In this document: piece after piece, positions 8,146-16,766 of the stretch
How positions within the stretch are numbered: the first letter of the stretch is position 1
Layout of the letters: the number at the start of each line of letters is the position of its first letter
Assembly: GCA_947493575.1 (NCBI GenBank)
Contig: CANLRQ010000019.1
Location: 1 to 55,062 of the forward strand
DNA: 55,062 nt
Source: an uncultured Marinomonas sp.
GTDB lineage: Bacteria > Pseudomonadota > Gammaproteobacteria > Pseudomonadales > Marinomonadaceae
Direction: 5' to 3'
Made by a program: the position numbers and the translations under genes
Notes under the pieces: generated by a model
The model's input: only the letters and a program-made list of their open reading frames with translations
Databases searched by the model: none
Told to the model about the DNA's origin: nothing

Positions 8146-10449
8146 ATGGATGTAAATATTATAAAAATGAAATTACCTGCATTACTTCAGGAAGACGTAT
8201 TAAATCAATTAGCTCAGTGTTTTTCCGAAATTGAAATTTCTTCTTTTTCTTTTATATCGCTATCAAAAAAAGTTATAAATTCTCATATATCTACACCATT
8301 GCTGTGTGATTTTTTTGATGAAAATAAGGAGCTAGAATATGAATTGGTTTCTATTTTAAATGCTTTTTCTAAAAAAAACCACGTTAAAGCTTCTGTTATG
8401 GCTATATCAAAAAATGGGAATAGTTTCTTACTAAAAAAAAAGGATAGTAATAATGACTTTGATGTTGAAGGAGTGACCTTAACAGCGTATTTTAATGTTA
8501 ACGAAGAGGTTTTCTTTTATGAAGGTGATTTAGATGATCTTATTGAAAAATTTAACTTAGTTGATCAGGTATTTATTTTTAATAAGAAGATAAATAAAAA
8601 AACAAATAAAAAAATTGAAGATGATTATACCTTTAGTCACTTCTTTAACCATAAAAAAACCATTTGGAGTATTATCGGCTCTGCGGTATTTATGGCATTG
8701 TTGGGTGTGGCCACACCTCTGGGCTTTCAAACCTTTACCGATAAAATTTTACCCTATTCAGCGACTGGTTCATTGTATGTTGTGGTGATTCTCTTATTAC
8801 TGTCTGCTGTGGCATCCAGTGTATTTCAATGTTTCCATGATTTTCAAGAAAATGTCTTATTGGCTAAATATCAAAATGGACTAGGGAAGGAGGTGTTCTC
8901 TAGACTATTGGATATGGAAGTCGCGTATTTTGATCAAAATAAGGTTGGTGACCTGACCAAGCTAGTGGATCAAGTTAAAGAAGCCTCGAATTTTTTAATT
9001 CGGCAAGCCCTTTCATCTGTTGTTTCAGTAATTTCTTTAATCGTTGTCTTACCCATTTTATTTGTTTATAGCGCTCAGCTCACAGGGATAGTTCTTGGAA
9101 TTGGTATGTTAATGGCGTTAACCATAGGCGTGGCACTTAAGCCGATTAGAAAACGTGTTATGCAAGCTTATACCTACGACGCAGGGTTTCAATCGACCCT
9201 AATTGAAACTCTTAAGGGAATGAAGACTATAAAGTCCCTGTCTAATGAGTCGTATTTTCGCAGTAGAGCTAACATTTCATTGGAAACAAATTTGTATGGC
9301 AATTTTAATGTGGCTCGATTAAGTAATGTTGTGAATGCCTTGGTGGGTTGTCAGAGTCAACTTATTAGTATTGCCGTTATTTTCTTTGGAGCTCAGGCCG
9401 TTTTTGCCAATGAATTAACCATTGGGCAGTTAATTGCTTTTAATATGCTGGCGAACAATGTGGTGAACCCGCTGGTTTCCTTAGTAATGACTGCCAGTGG
9501 ATGGGAAAGCTTTAAACTGGCAAATAAAAAGCTTAATGAATTAAAGCCGTCTCCTGCATCTAAAATGCAGACAGTTCATGAGGATATTGACTTAAATGGT
9601 GATATTGAATTTGACAATGTCTGGTTTCGTTACCCTGAAGTCGATACGAATAACGACAAGCCAAATGAAGAAAAATACGTATTAAAAGGCGTCAGTTTTA
9701 AGATTCAACAAGGCTGCATAATGGGAGTTGTTGGTAGTAGTGGTTCAGGAAAATCTACTGTAGCAGCACTATTAATGGGCTTTTATAAACCGACGAGAGG
9801 TAAAATTAAAATTAACGGATACGATATCAGTTTAATACCTCCCGAAGTGTTGAGATCTAGAATATCATCAGTACAGCAAACCAGTTTCTTATTTAATGCA
9901 TCTGTTATGGAAAATATTCATTTAGGGCGTTTAAGTTCTTCAATTGAAGATATTCGAACTTCTTTAACGGATGCGGGCGCAGACAGTTTTGTGGATGAAA
10001 TGTCACATAAAATGTTTACTGAACTATCAGAAGACGGAGGGAATTTGTCTGGAGGGCAGCGCCAAAGACTTGCAATCGCAAGAGCGCTAGTAAGAAAGTC
10101 AGATGTATTATTGTTCGATGAGGCAACCAGTGCACTTGATAATCAAACAGAAGATAAGATCAAAGAAACGATCTATCAAGCGTGCCAAAATAAAACAGGT
10201 ATCATCATTGCTCACCGTTTAAATACCCTGTCTTACTGCGATAAGTTGATTGTTATGACTCAAGGGAAAGTTGAAATAATAGGGACTCATGACGACCTAA
10301 TTCAATCAGAAAACAGTTACCAAAAAATGTGGTTGTCACTTTCAAAAACCAGCGAAATAAATGAATCTGTAGAAAATAAGACGCTTAAACAAGGACGCTT
10401 AAGTTGTGGATTCATTAAAAAGGATGATGCGGATGCGATACAGTTTTAG
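8146..10449 (+). CDS. Type I secretion ABC transporter (HlyB/LapB-like, with degenerate C39-like domain)
   Basis: The product (about 767 aa) has three parts. Residues 1-150 sit where HlyB has its C39-like domain and lack the catalytic Cys motif of a C39 peptidase. Then come six TM segments starting near WSIIGSAVFMALLGVATPLG and FTDKILPYS, a match to the HlyB FTDKVL segment. The ATPase domain has Walker A GSSGSGKST (about residue 530), signature LSGGQRQRLAIARAL and Walker B VLLFDEATSALD. HlyB-type proteins export unfolded polypeptides directly across both membranes with HlyD and TolC. No leader-cleaving activity is expected, so any processing would fall to the metallopeptidase-like protein downstream. 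ATG 8146 avoids the hairpin; its ribosome binding site is weak. Confidence 0.9.
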   Translation: MDVNIIKMKLPALLQEDVLNQLAQCFSEIEISSFSFISLSKKVINSHISTPLLCDFFDENKELEYELVSILNAFSKKNHVKASVMAISKNGNSFLLKKKDSNNDFDVEGVTLTAYFNVNEEVFFYEGDLDDLIEKFNLVDQVFIFNKKINKKTNKKIEDDYTFSHFFNHKKTIWSIIGSAVFMALLGVATPLGFQTFTDKILPYSATGSLYVVVILLLLSAVASSVFQCFHDFQENVLLAKYQNGLGKEVFSRLLDMEVAYFDQNKVGDLTKLVDQVKEASNFLIRQALSSVVSVISLIVVLPILFVYSAQLTGIVLGIGMLMALTIGVALKPIRKRVMQAYTYDAGFQSTLIETLKGMKTIKSLSNESYFRSRANISLETNLYGNFNVARLSNVVNALVGCQSQLISIAVIFFGAQAVFANELTIGQLIAFNMLANNVVNPLVSLVMTASGWESFKLANKKLNELKPSPASKMQTVHEDIDLNGDIEFDNVWFRYPEVDTNNDKPNEEKYVLKGVSFKIQQGCIMGVVGSSGSGKSTVAALLMGFYKPTRGKIKINGYDISLIPPEVLRSRISSVQQTSFLFNASVMENIHLGRLSSSIEDIRTSLTDAGADSFVDEMSHKMFTELSEDGGNLSGGQRQRLAIARALVRKSDVLLFDEATSALDNQTEDKIKETIYQACQNKTGIIIAHRLNTLSYCDKLIVMTQGKVEIIGTHDDLIQSENSYQKMWLSLSKTSEINESVENKTLKQGRLSCGFIKKDDADAIQF

Positions 10450-11788
10450 TGAAATACATACCTTAAATATATTAAGCGATGACCCACAATACAGTCAGTA
10501 TTTTAACACACCGAAAGATTTAACCTTTATGGTGAGAATCATATTTCTGTGTTTTTCTCTTGCTGTATTGGGAGCCATTTTCTTTAAAGTCGATAAAATC
10601 GTTCCAGCCCAAGGGATTATTGATACAAAATCTGAGTTGTTTGAAATTCGTAATACCGAGCCGGGATTTGTTGAAAAAATGCACGTTAGAGAAGGTGACC
10701 TAGTTAAAAAAGGCGAGCCTTTGATTCAATTTGAAACGGCTATGATTGATCTGGAAATTAGTGGTCTAAAACAACAATTGAAAAACCTGTCTCGAAATCT
10801 ATGGAGTGATTTTTATCAAATACAGGCCTTGGTCGATGACTCAACAAAAGCTCAGTTGCAGCTTTCTCTTAAGAGTATTCCTAACTCAATCCTAAATTTA
10901 GGCTATGAAGGGTATTTATCGAAACCGTTTTCTGATGCTAAGGGGGTGAATGAGCAACAAAAAAACAGTTTAACTGAGCAGGTCTTTTCCGGAAAACGTC
11001 AGCAGGACAACATCCAATCTCGTCTTCAATTACAACTAAAAGAGCTTGATAGAGTAACAGTGCTTTTTCAAGAAGGTATTGAAAGCCAAGCAAGCCTTGA
11101 CGAAGCCAAGTCAACAATATTGACGTTAGAATCTCAGTTGGAAAGTAATATCGAAACAGTTCAAGCATTAGAGTCAGAAATTATGCGTTTAGACAAAGAG
11201 CAAGGTCAAATGCAGAGTGAATACATTTTAGAGCGTTTGGTTAGAATACATGACCAGCTTGATGTCTATCATAGAACTGAATTTGAATTGGCTTCCAAAG
11301 AGCGGGTTAGAAGCGATTTAATGGTGAGATCACCTATTGACGGTATAGTAGATGCCTTGTTAATTCAGGGAGATAAAGAGCGCATACCTGAAACCACCAC
11401 ACTGTTATCTATTCGCCCTAGCTATGCAGAGAAAGATTTAGAAATTGATATTCAAATTCCGGCAAATTACGCCATTTGGGTGCGATCTGGCATGGAATTT
11501 CGAGCCAGTTCCCTTGGTAATAACCCAGAGGATCATGGTTATTTAACAGGTGAAATTACCTTTATAGCAGCGTCATCTCAAACTGATGAATCCTCTGGTG
11601 AGAGACTTTATCGAATGAAGGGAAAAATTCTTAAAATCACCTCATTAAGAGAGGACTCAAGAGATACCTTACTGCGCCCGGGTAGCGCACTGAATGTTGA
11701 TATTCGAGCGGGCGAGAGGCGTTTAATTAACTATGTGTTTGATCCTTTCAGTAAATATTTACGTACAGCATTAAGTGAACCGTCATGA
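10433..11788 (+). CDS. Type I secretion membrane fusion protein (HlyD-like)
   Basis: The product (about 451 aa) has a short cytoplasmic N-terminus, one TM segment (FMVRIIFLCFSLAVLGAIFF), a biotinyl-lipoyl half motif (EPGFVEKMHVREGDLVKKGE), long coiled-coil helices and a second lipoyl half (DLMVRSPIDGIVDALLIQGD). It bridges the ABC protein and TolC across the periplasm. I prefer ATG 10433, since AAAAGG precedes it by nine bases; GTG 10406 and ATG 10424 are alternatives. The start overlaps the ABC gene end by 17 bases and the end overlaps the TolC gene (ATGA), so the three are translationally coupled. Confidence 0.9.
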   Translation: MRYSFSEIHTLNILSDDPQYSQYFNTPKDLTFMVRIIFLCFSLAVLGAIFFKVDKIVPAQGIIDTKSELFEIRNTEPGFVEKMHVREGDLVKKGEPLIQFETAMIDLEISGLKQQLKNLSRNLWSDFYQIQALVDDSTKAQLQLSLKSIPNSILNLGYEGYLSKPFSDAKGVNEQQKNSLTEQVFSGKRQQDNIQSRLQLQLKELDRVTVLFQEGIESQASLDEAKSTILTLESQLESNIETVQALESEIMRLDKEQGQMQSEYILERLVRIHDQLDVYHRTEFELASKERVRSDLMVRSPIDGIVDALLIQGDKERIPETTTLLSIRPSYAEKDLEIDIQIPANYAIWVRSGMEFRASSLGNNPEDHGYLTGEITFIAASSQTDESSGERLYRMKGKILKITSLREDSRDTLLRPGSALNVDIRAGERRLINYVFDPFSKYLRTALSEPS

Positions 11789-13173
11789 AGATCTTGTGTG
11801 TTTTTATTCTATTTATGGGATTTAGCATTAATATCTATAGCAAAGAAGCGCTAACCCTAAAGCAATACTTAGACATTCAATTAGATCAGAATTATCAAGT
11901 AGAGCAGCTTAAGGCTCAACAAAAAGCCCAGTCATTAGCATTACAGGTTGGTCGTGAGTATTGGAAGCCCACAGTCACTGCTGTTGCGGGTGTACAAGAA
12001 AACCGATCGACTGAACTTGGGACACAAACTTCGTTTAATCAACTTAATGTTGGTCTGGAAACCACTTGGGTATCCGATCTTGGTACTGAGGTATCAGTCA
12101 ACATGAGTCATTTAAATGGAGAAAACTTAGGATTAGAACCCCTTGTAGAGCGACAAACATCTCAGCAAATAACAGCAACGATTAGCCAACCTTTGCTGAA
12201 AAACAATAGCTTACATTATCATAAAATAGAGAAAATTTTGGCCGAGAATCAGTGGCAGCAATTTATGAACTCTCAAAATAAAGTCTTATTGACGGTTTAT
12301 AGAGATGCGTTAGCTAGCTTTTCTGATTATCAATTGGCGTATGAGAATTGGTTAATTCAACTAGAGCTATTAGACAGTATAAAGAAAACTACCTACATAG
12401 TAGAAAAAATGCATGATGTGGATAAGGCGACCTATTACGAATTACAGCAAGCTCGTTTGCAAGAGTCGTTACAAAAAACAGCGGTAGAGCAAAGCTTTTT
12501 ACAAATGAAGCTTACTCAAAGCGAAGCCTTTTTAGAGGTTGAACTTGAGCAAGACTATCAGTTGCTTCCATTTACTTTATTAGAACTAATTAGCTTAATG
12601 GAAGAAGGCATTCAATCTCCTAATATGTTGGAAGAACACCCTGAATACTTAGAAGCACTTTTGTCTTATGAATCTTCTAAACTGGCTTATCAAAAAGAAA
12701 AGGATGCTCTAAAACCTGATCTTGATGTGTTTTATCAATATCAAAAAAATCAGTATCAGACTTCTTTAACGAACAAAGACGAGGTGTACGGCATTCGGTT
12801 TTCTTATTTATTGACGAATAAGAAAGTGAAACAAGAGCAGTCCGTTTTACTCGCTCAGATGGATAATGATTTTATTGACGTTGCATTTGCATTAAAAAGG
12901 CTTAATTCATCTTATGAACGCAATGTAAAAAACAGTGAATTATTAACGGTTCAAACAGGTGTGTTGAGAGAGCAAGTGGTATTAGCAAGAGTGGGATTGG
13001 AGCAACAAAGAAAGCGTTATCAAGTAGGTAGAGCCAGTTATTTTTCACTTGAGGAAGTACAACAAGATCTCATTGATAAGCAAACTGAGTGGCTCAATAG
13101 TCAGAATGATTTAGTGAACTCTCTAATTTCTCTAGCGTATTACACACAATTTGATATTAGAAGAAACCTTTGA
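11785..13173 (+). CDS. TolC-family outer membrane channel of the type I secretion system
   Basis: This 462-aa protein has a signal peptide (MKILCVFILFMGFSINIYSK). A TolC-type body follows: long Gln/Lys/Leu-rich helices, a repeat structure of two halves and beta strands such as VTAVAGVQENRSTELGT. It provides the outer-membrane exit duct. Its presence as a dedicated third gene shows the system does not rely on a housekeeping TolC. The stop TGA at 13171-13173 directly abuts a half copy of the GAGACC repeat element. Confidence 0.88.
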   Translation: MKILCVFILFMGFSINIYSKEALTLKQYLDIQLDQNYQVEQLKAQQKAQSLALQVGREYWKPTVTAVAGVQENRSTELGTQTSFNQLNVGLETTWVSDLGTEVSVNMSHLNGENLGLEPLVERQTSQQITATISQPLLKNNSLHYHKIEKILAENQWQQFMNSQNKVLLTVYRDALASFSDYQLAYENWLIQLELLDSIKKTTYIVEKMHDVDKATYYELQQARLQESLQKTAVEQSFLQMKLTQSEAFLEVELEQDYQLLPFTLLELISLMEEGIQSPNMLEEHPEYLEALLSYESSKLAYQKEKDALKPDLDVFYQYQKNQYQTSLTNKDEVYGIRFSYLLTNKKVKQEQSVLLAQMDNDFIDVAFALKRLNSSYERNVKNSELLTVQTGVLREQVVLARVGLEQQRKRYQVGRASYFSLEEVQQDLIDKQTEWLNSQNDLVNSLISLAYYTQFDIRRNL

Positions 13174-13212
13174 ACAAAGTATTAACAAGCGTAGTAGCCG
13201 TGCAAAGGTCTC
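13174..13212 (+). repeat. GAGACC/GGTCTC element, half copy 2
   Basis: AACAAAGTATTAACAAGCG followed by TAGTAGCCGTGCAAAGGTCTC matches the right half of the 38149 copy. The left half is absent. It begins at the first base after the TolC stop codon. It lies between the exporter genes and the JmjC gene and could lower transcription into the latter. Confidence 0.7.
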
Positions 13213-13253
13213 TAGACGTTTTTATAGAAACATTAATTTAAGGATGAAGTTAT

Positions 13254-14429
13254 ATGGCAACAGCATTAGATTTACAGCATAAAAATACAGCGTTGAAAAA
13301 GACTGAGGATCAATCATCAATTGTCTCAGCATTGGCTGAAGAATTAGTTAATGGTTTTGAAAACCCAGAAAGAGCGTCAGGGAAGTGCCAATTTGATTTT
13401 GTTTCAGAAAGTGGAGAGCGCTATTACTTGTCTGTCTGTTTTGACCCTATGAACTTTGCCATAAACTATGAGCCATTAATCGATAAAGATGCGCATATTA
13501 AAATGCCGCTGAAGGTAGCGGAAAAAATAGTATCCAATATTGAAGGTGTGGATTATAGAGACCCAGACATTATTGGGCATATGGAAATGTCAGGTAATCT
13601 TCACCTAGTAAATCATTTAGCAAAAGCATTGGTAAAGCCTTCAAAAGCAACACAGCATACGTTACAAGATGCTACTCAAGTACCACGAGATGCATACACA
13701 AGAGGTGAAATACTCTATCTTGATTCGCCTACAGAATTGGAGGTTTTAGAGGCAATCGAGCAGAAAATTCCTTTTATTATTCGGAATCCTCCCGTCAGTA
13801 TTCCTCATAATGCATGGTCTCTTAATAAGCTGAAAGAAAAATATGGCGATGTGTTATTGCGAGTGCGCTCTACCACAGAGAAAGAAACTGTCTCTGAATT
13901 TGTTGATAAAATAGACTCTTCAAAGCAGCAAAAAGCATCCGATGTCATAGAGGGGCACACCAAAGTTTATACAGAAGGGTGCAGTTTACCTTGGCAAATG
14001 ATTGAAGACTTTTTACCTCATTATTTCACCACACATGACTTTTCTGCACCGCAGATTTGGCTGGGTTCCGTTCCTATTGATGCACCGGCAAGCAGCTTAC
14101 ACCGTGATCCTTTAGATGGTTTTTTATACCAAATAATGGGGCGAAAGAAAGTGATCTTATTTTCTCCTGATCAGGCGACATATTTATATCCCATGAAAGC
14201 CTACAATAATTACCAACCTTGTTGGGTAAAGCCGGAATCTCCAAACTTTGACCACTTCCCTTTATTTAGTAGAGCAAAGCCCATAGAGGCAATACTGCAT
14301 CCTGGAGAAATATTGGTTCAACCCGCAGGATGGTTTCATGCGGTATATTGCCTTGATTCACCTACCTTTTCTGTCAGTTACTTTTTACAACATCCAGTTG
14401 GTGTTACTCCTTTGAATAAAGCGAACTGA
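13254..14429 (+). CDS. SCP2-like/JmjC-cupin fusion, putative Fe(II)/2-oxoglutarate hydroxylase
   Basis: This 391-aa protein has two parts. Residues about 40-135 (FDFVSESGERYYLSVCFDPM ... GHMEMSGNLHLVNHLAKAL) resemble SCP2-type sterol/lipid-binding domains. Residues about 160-385 form a JmjC/cupin_8 domain with the metal motif His283-Arg-Asp285 and the distal His362 (GWFHAVY). It also has GRKKVILFSP and PGEILVQPAGW, as in cupin-type protein hydroxylases. Such enzymes hydroxylate side chains (Asn, Asp, Arg, His, Lys) with iron and 2-oxoglutarate. Next to an acyltransferase, the lipid-binding-like domain could recognise the acylated substrate or hold a fatty chain. The SCP2 assignment is moderate; the JmjC one is firm. 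AAGGATG precedes the ATG. Confidence 0.8.
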   Translation: MATALDLQHKNTALKKTEDQSSIVSALAEELVNGFENPERASGKCQFDFVSESGERYYLSVCFDPMNFAINYEPLIDKDAHIKMPLKVAEKIVSNIEGVDYRDPDIIGHMEMSGNLHLVNHLAKALVKPSKATQHTLQDATQVPRDAYTRGEILYLDSPTELEVLEAIEQKIPFIIRNPPVSIPHNAWSLNKLKEKYGDVLLRVRSTTEKETVSEFVDKIDSSKQQKASDVIEGHTKVYTEGCSLPWQMIEDFLPHYFTTHDFSAPQIWLGSVPIDAPASSLHRDPLDGFLYQIMGRKKVILFSPDQATYLYPMKAYNNYQPCWVKPESPNFDHFPLFSRAKPIEAILHPGEILVQPAGWFHAVYCLDSPTFSVSYFLQHPVGVTPLNKAN

Positions 14430-14450
14430 TAGAAGAGGTTGAACACAGAA

Positions 14451-15854
14451 ATGCATAGGAAAGCATTGAGTAAAGGTGAATATGGGCAATGGTGTTTTGC
14501 TGTATTTGAAATGCCTGCGACCGTAACTGGTATTGTTCAACAAGCTCGAATTGTTCAGGAAAAAGCGCATTGCTTCAAAGAATCAACACGACTTTTTTCA
14601 CAACAAATTGATGCTTTTAAAGAGCTGGATTTATTGCTTGATTCTTTAGAGTCACTACTTTTTTTAATGGAAAAAGGGCTTTCCAACAGAGATAGAAAGG
14701 CTTTAAAAGACTCGATTAATAAAACAGTAGTTGTGTTAACTGAAAGTACTCAACATTTTCTAAAAAGAATAGAAGAAACGCCTTCAGAAGGTTTACCTTT
14801 ATGGGGACAACAGCTTAAAAGAGTTCTTAATGATCAGGATGAATCTAACTTGGTTATGCAAGGTTCATTCGGCTTGCTTGATCAAGAAGATTCTCTAGTT
14901 AGTCGTATTCGGTCACGCATAACATCCGATGTTATAGATAAGAATGGCTTCCCCCATCGTTTTAATCAGAGAGCTCATCCAAAAGAAGGTTTTGCCAGTG
15001 TGATTCTGGCCTTGACGGAAGAGCGTTTTTTTGAAGAGTCGAGATCGTATTTTAACTCTTTAATATCAAACTCACTAAAAGGGCAGCATAGCCATCAATA
15101 CAGTAATCAAAATAGCAATCAAAACAGAAGGATTTCTTTAAGAGATCTACGGATGATTCAGAGAAAACCGTGGGCGAGTTTATCTTTTACAATACAAGAG
15201 GCCGTTGAATATATTGATAATCAATTTTCAACATACGATTCACGTTTCAATGGGAGGGTAAAGCAGGCTTTTTTAGAAGGGCGCATTTGCTTAATTTCAC
15301 CTTCTTCAAATGAACCGTCTTTTTGCTTTGATACACCTAAAGGCTCGTTTATACAGGTTAAATTTGTTGGGGATTTAGAATCCCTTGCTTTGTTAGCGCA
15401 CGAATGTGGACACCTAATACATCAAGAAATGGTGAGAAGCCAATTTGTGCTAAGGCAAGATATTCAAGCTTATCTTACAGAAGCCATTGCCATGTATTTT
15501 GAAAACTGTGTGATACAGAGTATTTTAAATAAAGCAGGTGTGTATTTATGTTGGAAAGAGGCTCAAAACAATGAATGGCTACTGCGGCATTTGCTATTGG
15601 TCAAGTTTGAGTTAGCGCTCTACCAGCTTGATTATGTTGACAGTGATTCTATCGCGAATGTCTGGAATGAGTTAAATCGAGAGTTTTATCCTTCATGTAT
15701 TTCTTTCCCTAGTGCCTTTGCTAATGAAGGTGAAAAAATAGCACATTTACATCATGCGCCATTTTATACCTTGGTTTATCCTGCTGCTTACCTGTTTTCT
15801 CAAACAATGGATGAGGTATCTCTGAAGAAACTTGTTTTTCAGGTAGAAATATAA
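14451..15854 (+). CDS. HExGH gluzincin metallopeptidase-like protein (M3-like)
   Basis: The product (about 467 aa) has the zinc motif His317-Glu-Cys-Gly-His321 in LLAHECGHLIHQEMV. A further Glu344 lies in AYLTEAIAMYFE, the spacing and context of oligoendopeptidase F-like M3 peptidases. The region before it is helical and acidic. No signal peptide is seen, so it should act in the cytoplasm. Here it most likely trims the candidate secreted protein, replacing the missing C39 peptidase of the exporter. A role in resistance or in modification cannot be excluded. ATG 14451 is chosen because GAGG ends 12 bases before it; TTG 14439 would directly touch that GAGG. It follows the JmjC gene by 21 bases and is the last gene of the locus. 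Confidence 0.75.
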   Translation: MHRKALSKGEYGQWCFAVFEMPATVTGIVQQARIVQEKAHCFKESTRLFSQQIDAFKELDLLLDSLESLLFLMEKGLSNRDRKALKDSINKTVVVLTESTQHFLKRIEETPSEGLPLWGQQLKRVLNDQDESNLVMQGSFGLLDQEDSLVSRIRSRITSDVIDKNGFPHRFNQRAHPKEGFASVILALTEERFFEESRSYFNSLISNSLKGQHSHQYSNQNSNQNRRISLRDLRMIQRKPWASLSFTIQEAVEYIDNQFSTYDSRFNGRVKQAFLEGRICLISPSSNEPSFCFDTPKGSFIQVKFVGDLESLALLAHECGHLIHQEMVRSQFVLRQDIQAYLTEAIAMYFENCVIQSILNKAGVYLCWKEAQNNEWLLRHLLLVKFELALYQLDYVDSDSIANVWNELNREFYPSCISFPSAFANEGEKIAHLHHAPFYTLVYPAAYLFSQTMDEVSLKKLVFQVEI

Positions 15855-15856
15855 AG

Positions 15857-16029
15857 GTCTCAGTTTGTTTTGAAACATCGCAAAACTAGAATAGTGAATG
15901 ACCTTGAGCTATTGGAATCTCCAACCTTGGGGGGCTGCACTATTCTGGTTTTAAGAAATGTTTTAACTGTTAAAAACAGACTGTTTTTGCCTTGTCATAT
16001 CATCGCTCATGACTTAGTGCAAAGGTCTC
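15857..16029. repeat. GAGACC/GGTCTC element, copy 3, with nested inverted repeat
   Basis: The right part (about 15963-16029) matches copy 1 (GTTAAAAACAGACT ... GACTTAGTGCAAAGGTCTC). In the left part lie 15-bp arms AAAACTAGAATAGTG (15882-15896) and CACTATTCTGGTTTT (15938-15952), one mismatch, enclosing about 41 bases. They look like a second small element inserted into the first. The copy ends two bases before the stop codon of the minus-strand gene at 16032, between two converging genes. Confidence 0.6.
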
Positions 16030-16031
16030 TG

Positions 16032-16319
16032 TTAGTTGGAAAAATGTGTTGAGTTAAAAATTGTTTGTAGTTCATCGTATTTGTCGTTATAAGCGGCTGT
16101 TTTTTCAGACAAGGTTGTTGCACCTTGAAGATTAACGTCAGAGTTAAAGCTAATGCCTTGTTTCTCTAGTGTGTTGGACAAAGCTTCTAAACTTGAAATA
16201 CTACTGCGGTAAGCTTCTTGTTGTGAGTCATCACTCGCAGCTTGAGGAGCTGAAAATGCAGATGTTGCAAGAACAGATGAAGTTAAAAGAGCCAATGTTG
16301 CTTTAGTTAATTTGTTCAT
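16032..16319 (-). CDS. Small secreted protein with signal peptide, unknown function
   Basis: This 95-aa protein has a clear Sec signal (MNKLTKATLALLTSSVLA, cleavage near AFSA-PQ). A short acidic, Ser/Asn-rich, probably helical mature part of about 70 residues follows. No family is recognised and there is no Cys, so it is probably a free periplasmic protein. It converges on the metallopeptidase-like gene. It may have no link to that locus, although a periplasmic helper cannot be excluded. Confidence 0.75.
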   Translation of the reverse strand: MNKLTKATLALLTSSVLATSAFSAPQAASDDSQQEAYRSSISSLEALSNTLEKQGISFNSDVNLQGATTLSEKTAAYNDKYDELQTIFNSTHFSN

Positions 16320-16707
16320 AATGCGTCTCCAGAATGTTCAGGTTTTAATGCGTTGTGAATCGCTGTTGCGTTTCGATGGAGTGATTATTAACCAATAATT
16401 TTTTGAAAAATAGCCTTTAAGGTTCGCTTCCGCGGTTGTTACTTTTTTGCGCTTTGATTCACCACTTTTGCTAAATAAAAGGATGGAATGTGCAGAAATG
16501 GCACGATTTCTTAGGGATTTCTTAGGGATTTCTAGTGGGGAATATTTAAGGTAGCTTGCTTTTTCTTTGGTTATTAGCCCGTCTTATCTTTCGTATTTGA
16601 GTTTAAGACAGATCTATTTACACCGAATTTTGGCTTTGAATGTGAAGCAGATTAATTTTGGCTTGAGTAATGTGATTCGGTAATTTCATTAAGCTCAGGT
16701 ACACTGT
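16320..16707. other. Non-coding intergenic region upstream of the cobalamin operon
   Basis: About 390 bases without a credible gene. It contains an imperfect direct repeat (GATTTCTTAGGGATTTCTTAG at 16509-16529 in part). I looked for the conserved cobalamin riboswitch box (GCCACTG with preceding GGGAA/CCCGC elements) and did not find it. Confidence 0.6.
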
Positions 16708-16736
16708 TTCATATGATCATTTGGTTTCTCTATAAT
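16708..16736 (+). promoter_or_regulatory. Candidate sigma-70 promoter of the cobalamin operon
   Basis: TTCATA (four of six -35 matches) at 16708-16713, a 17-base spacer and a perfect TATAAT at 16731-16736. The ATG follows 30 bases later. Confidence 0.6.
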
Positions 16737-16766
16737 GTCTGTTAAACGTAATGCAAAAGGTTAATA

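Noticed and set aside
15870..16052. 60-residue ORF between the metallopeptidase-like gene and the small secreted protein gene
   Set aside because: It lies within the small repeat element and its nested inverted repeat.
16320..16766. Cobalamin riboswitch upstream of the cob operon
   Set aside because: The B12-box and conserved core elements were not found on either strand by eye; only a promoter-like sequence is visible.
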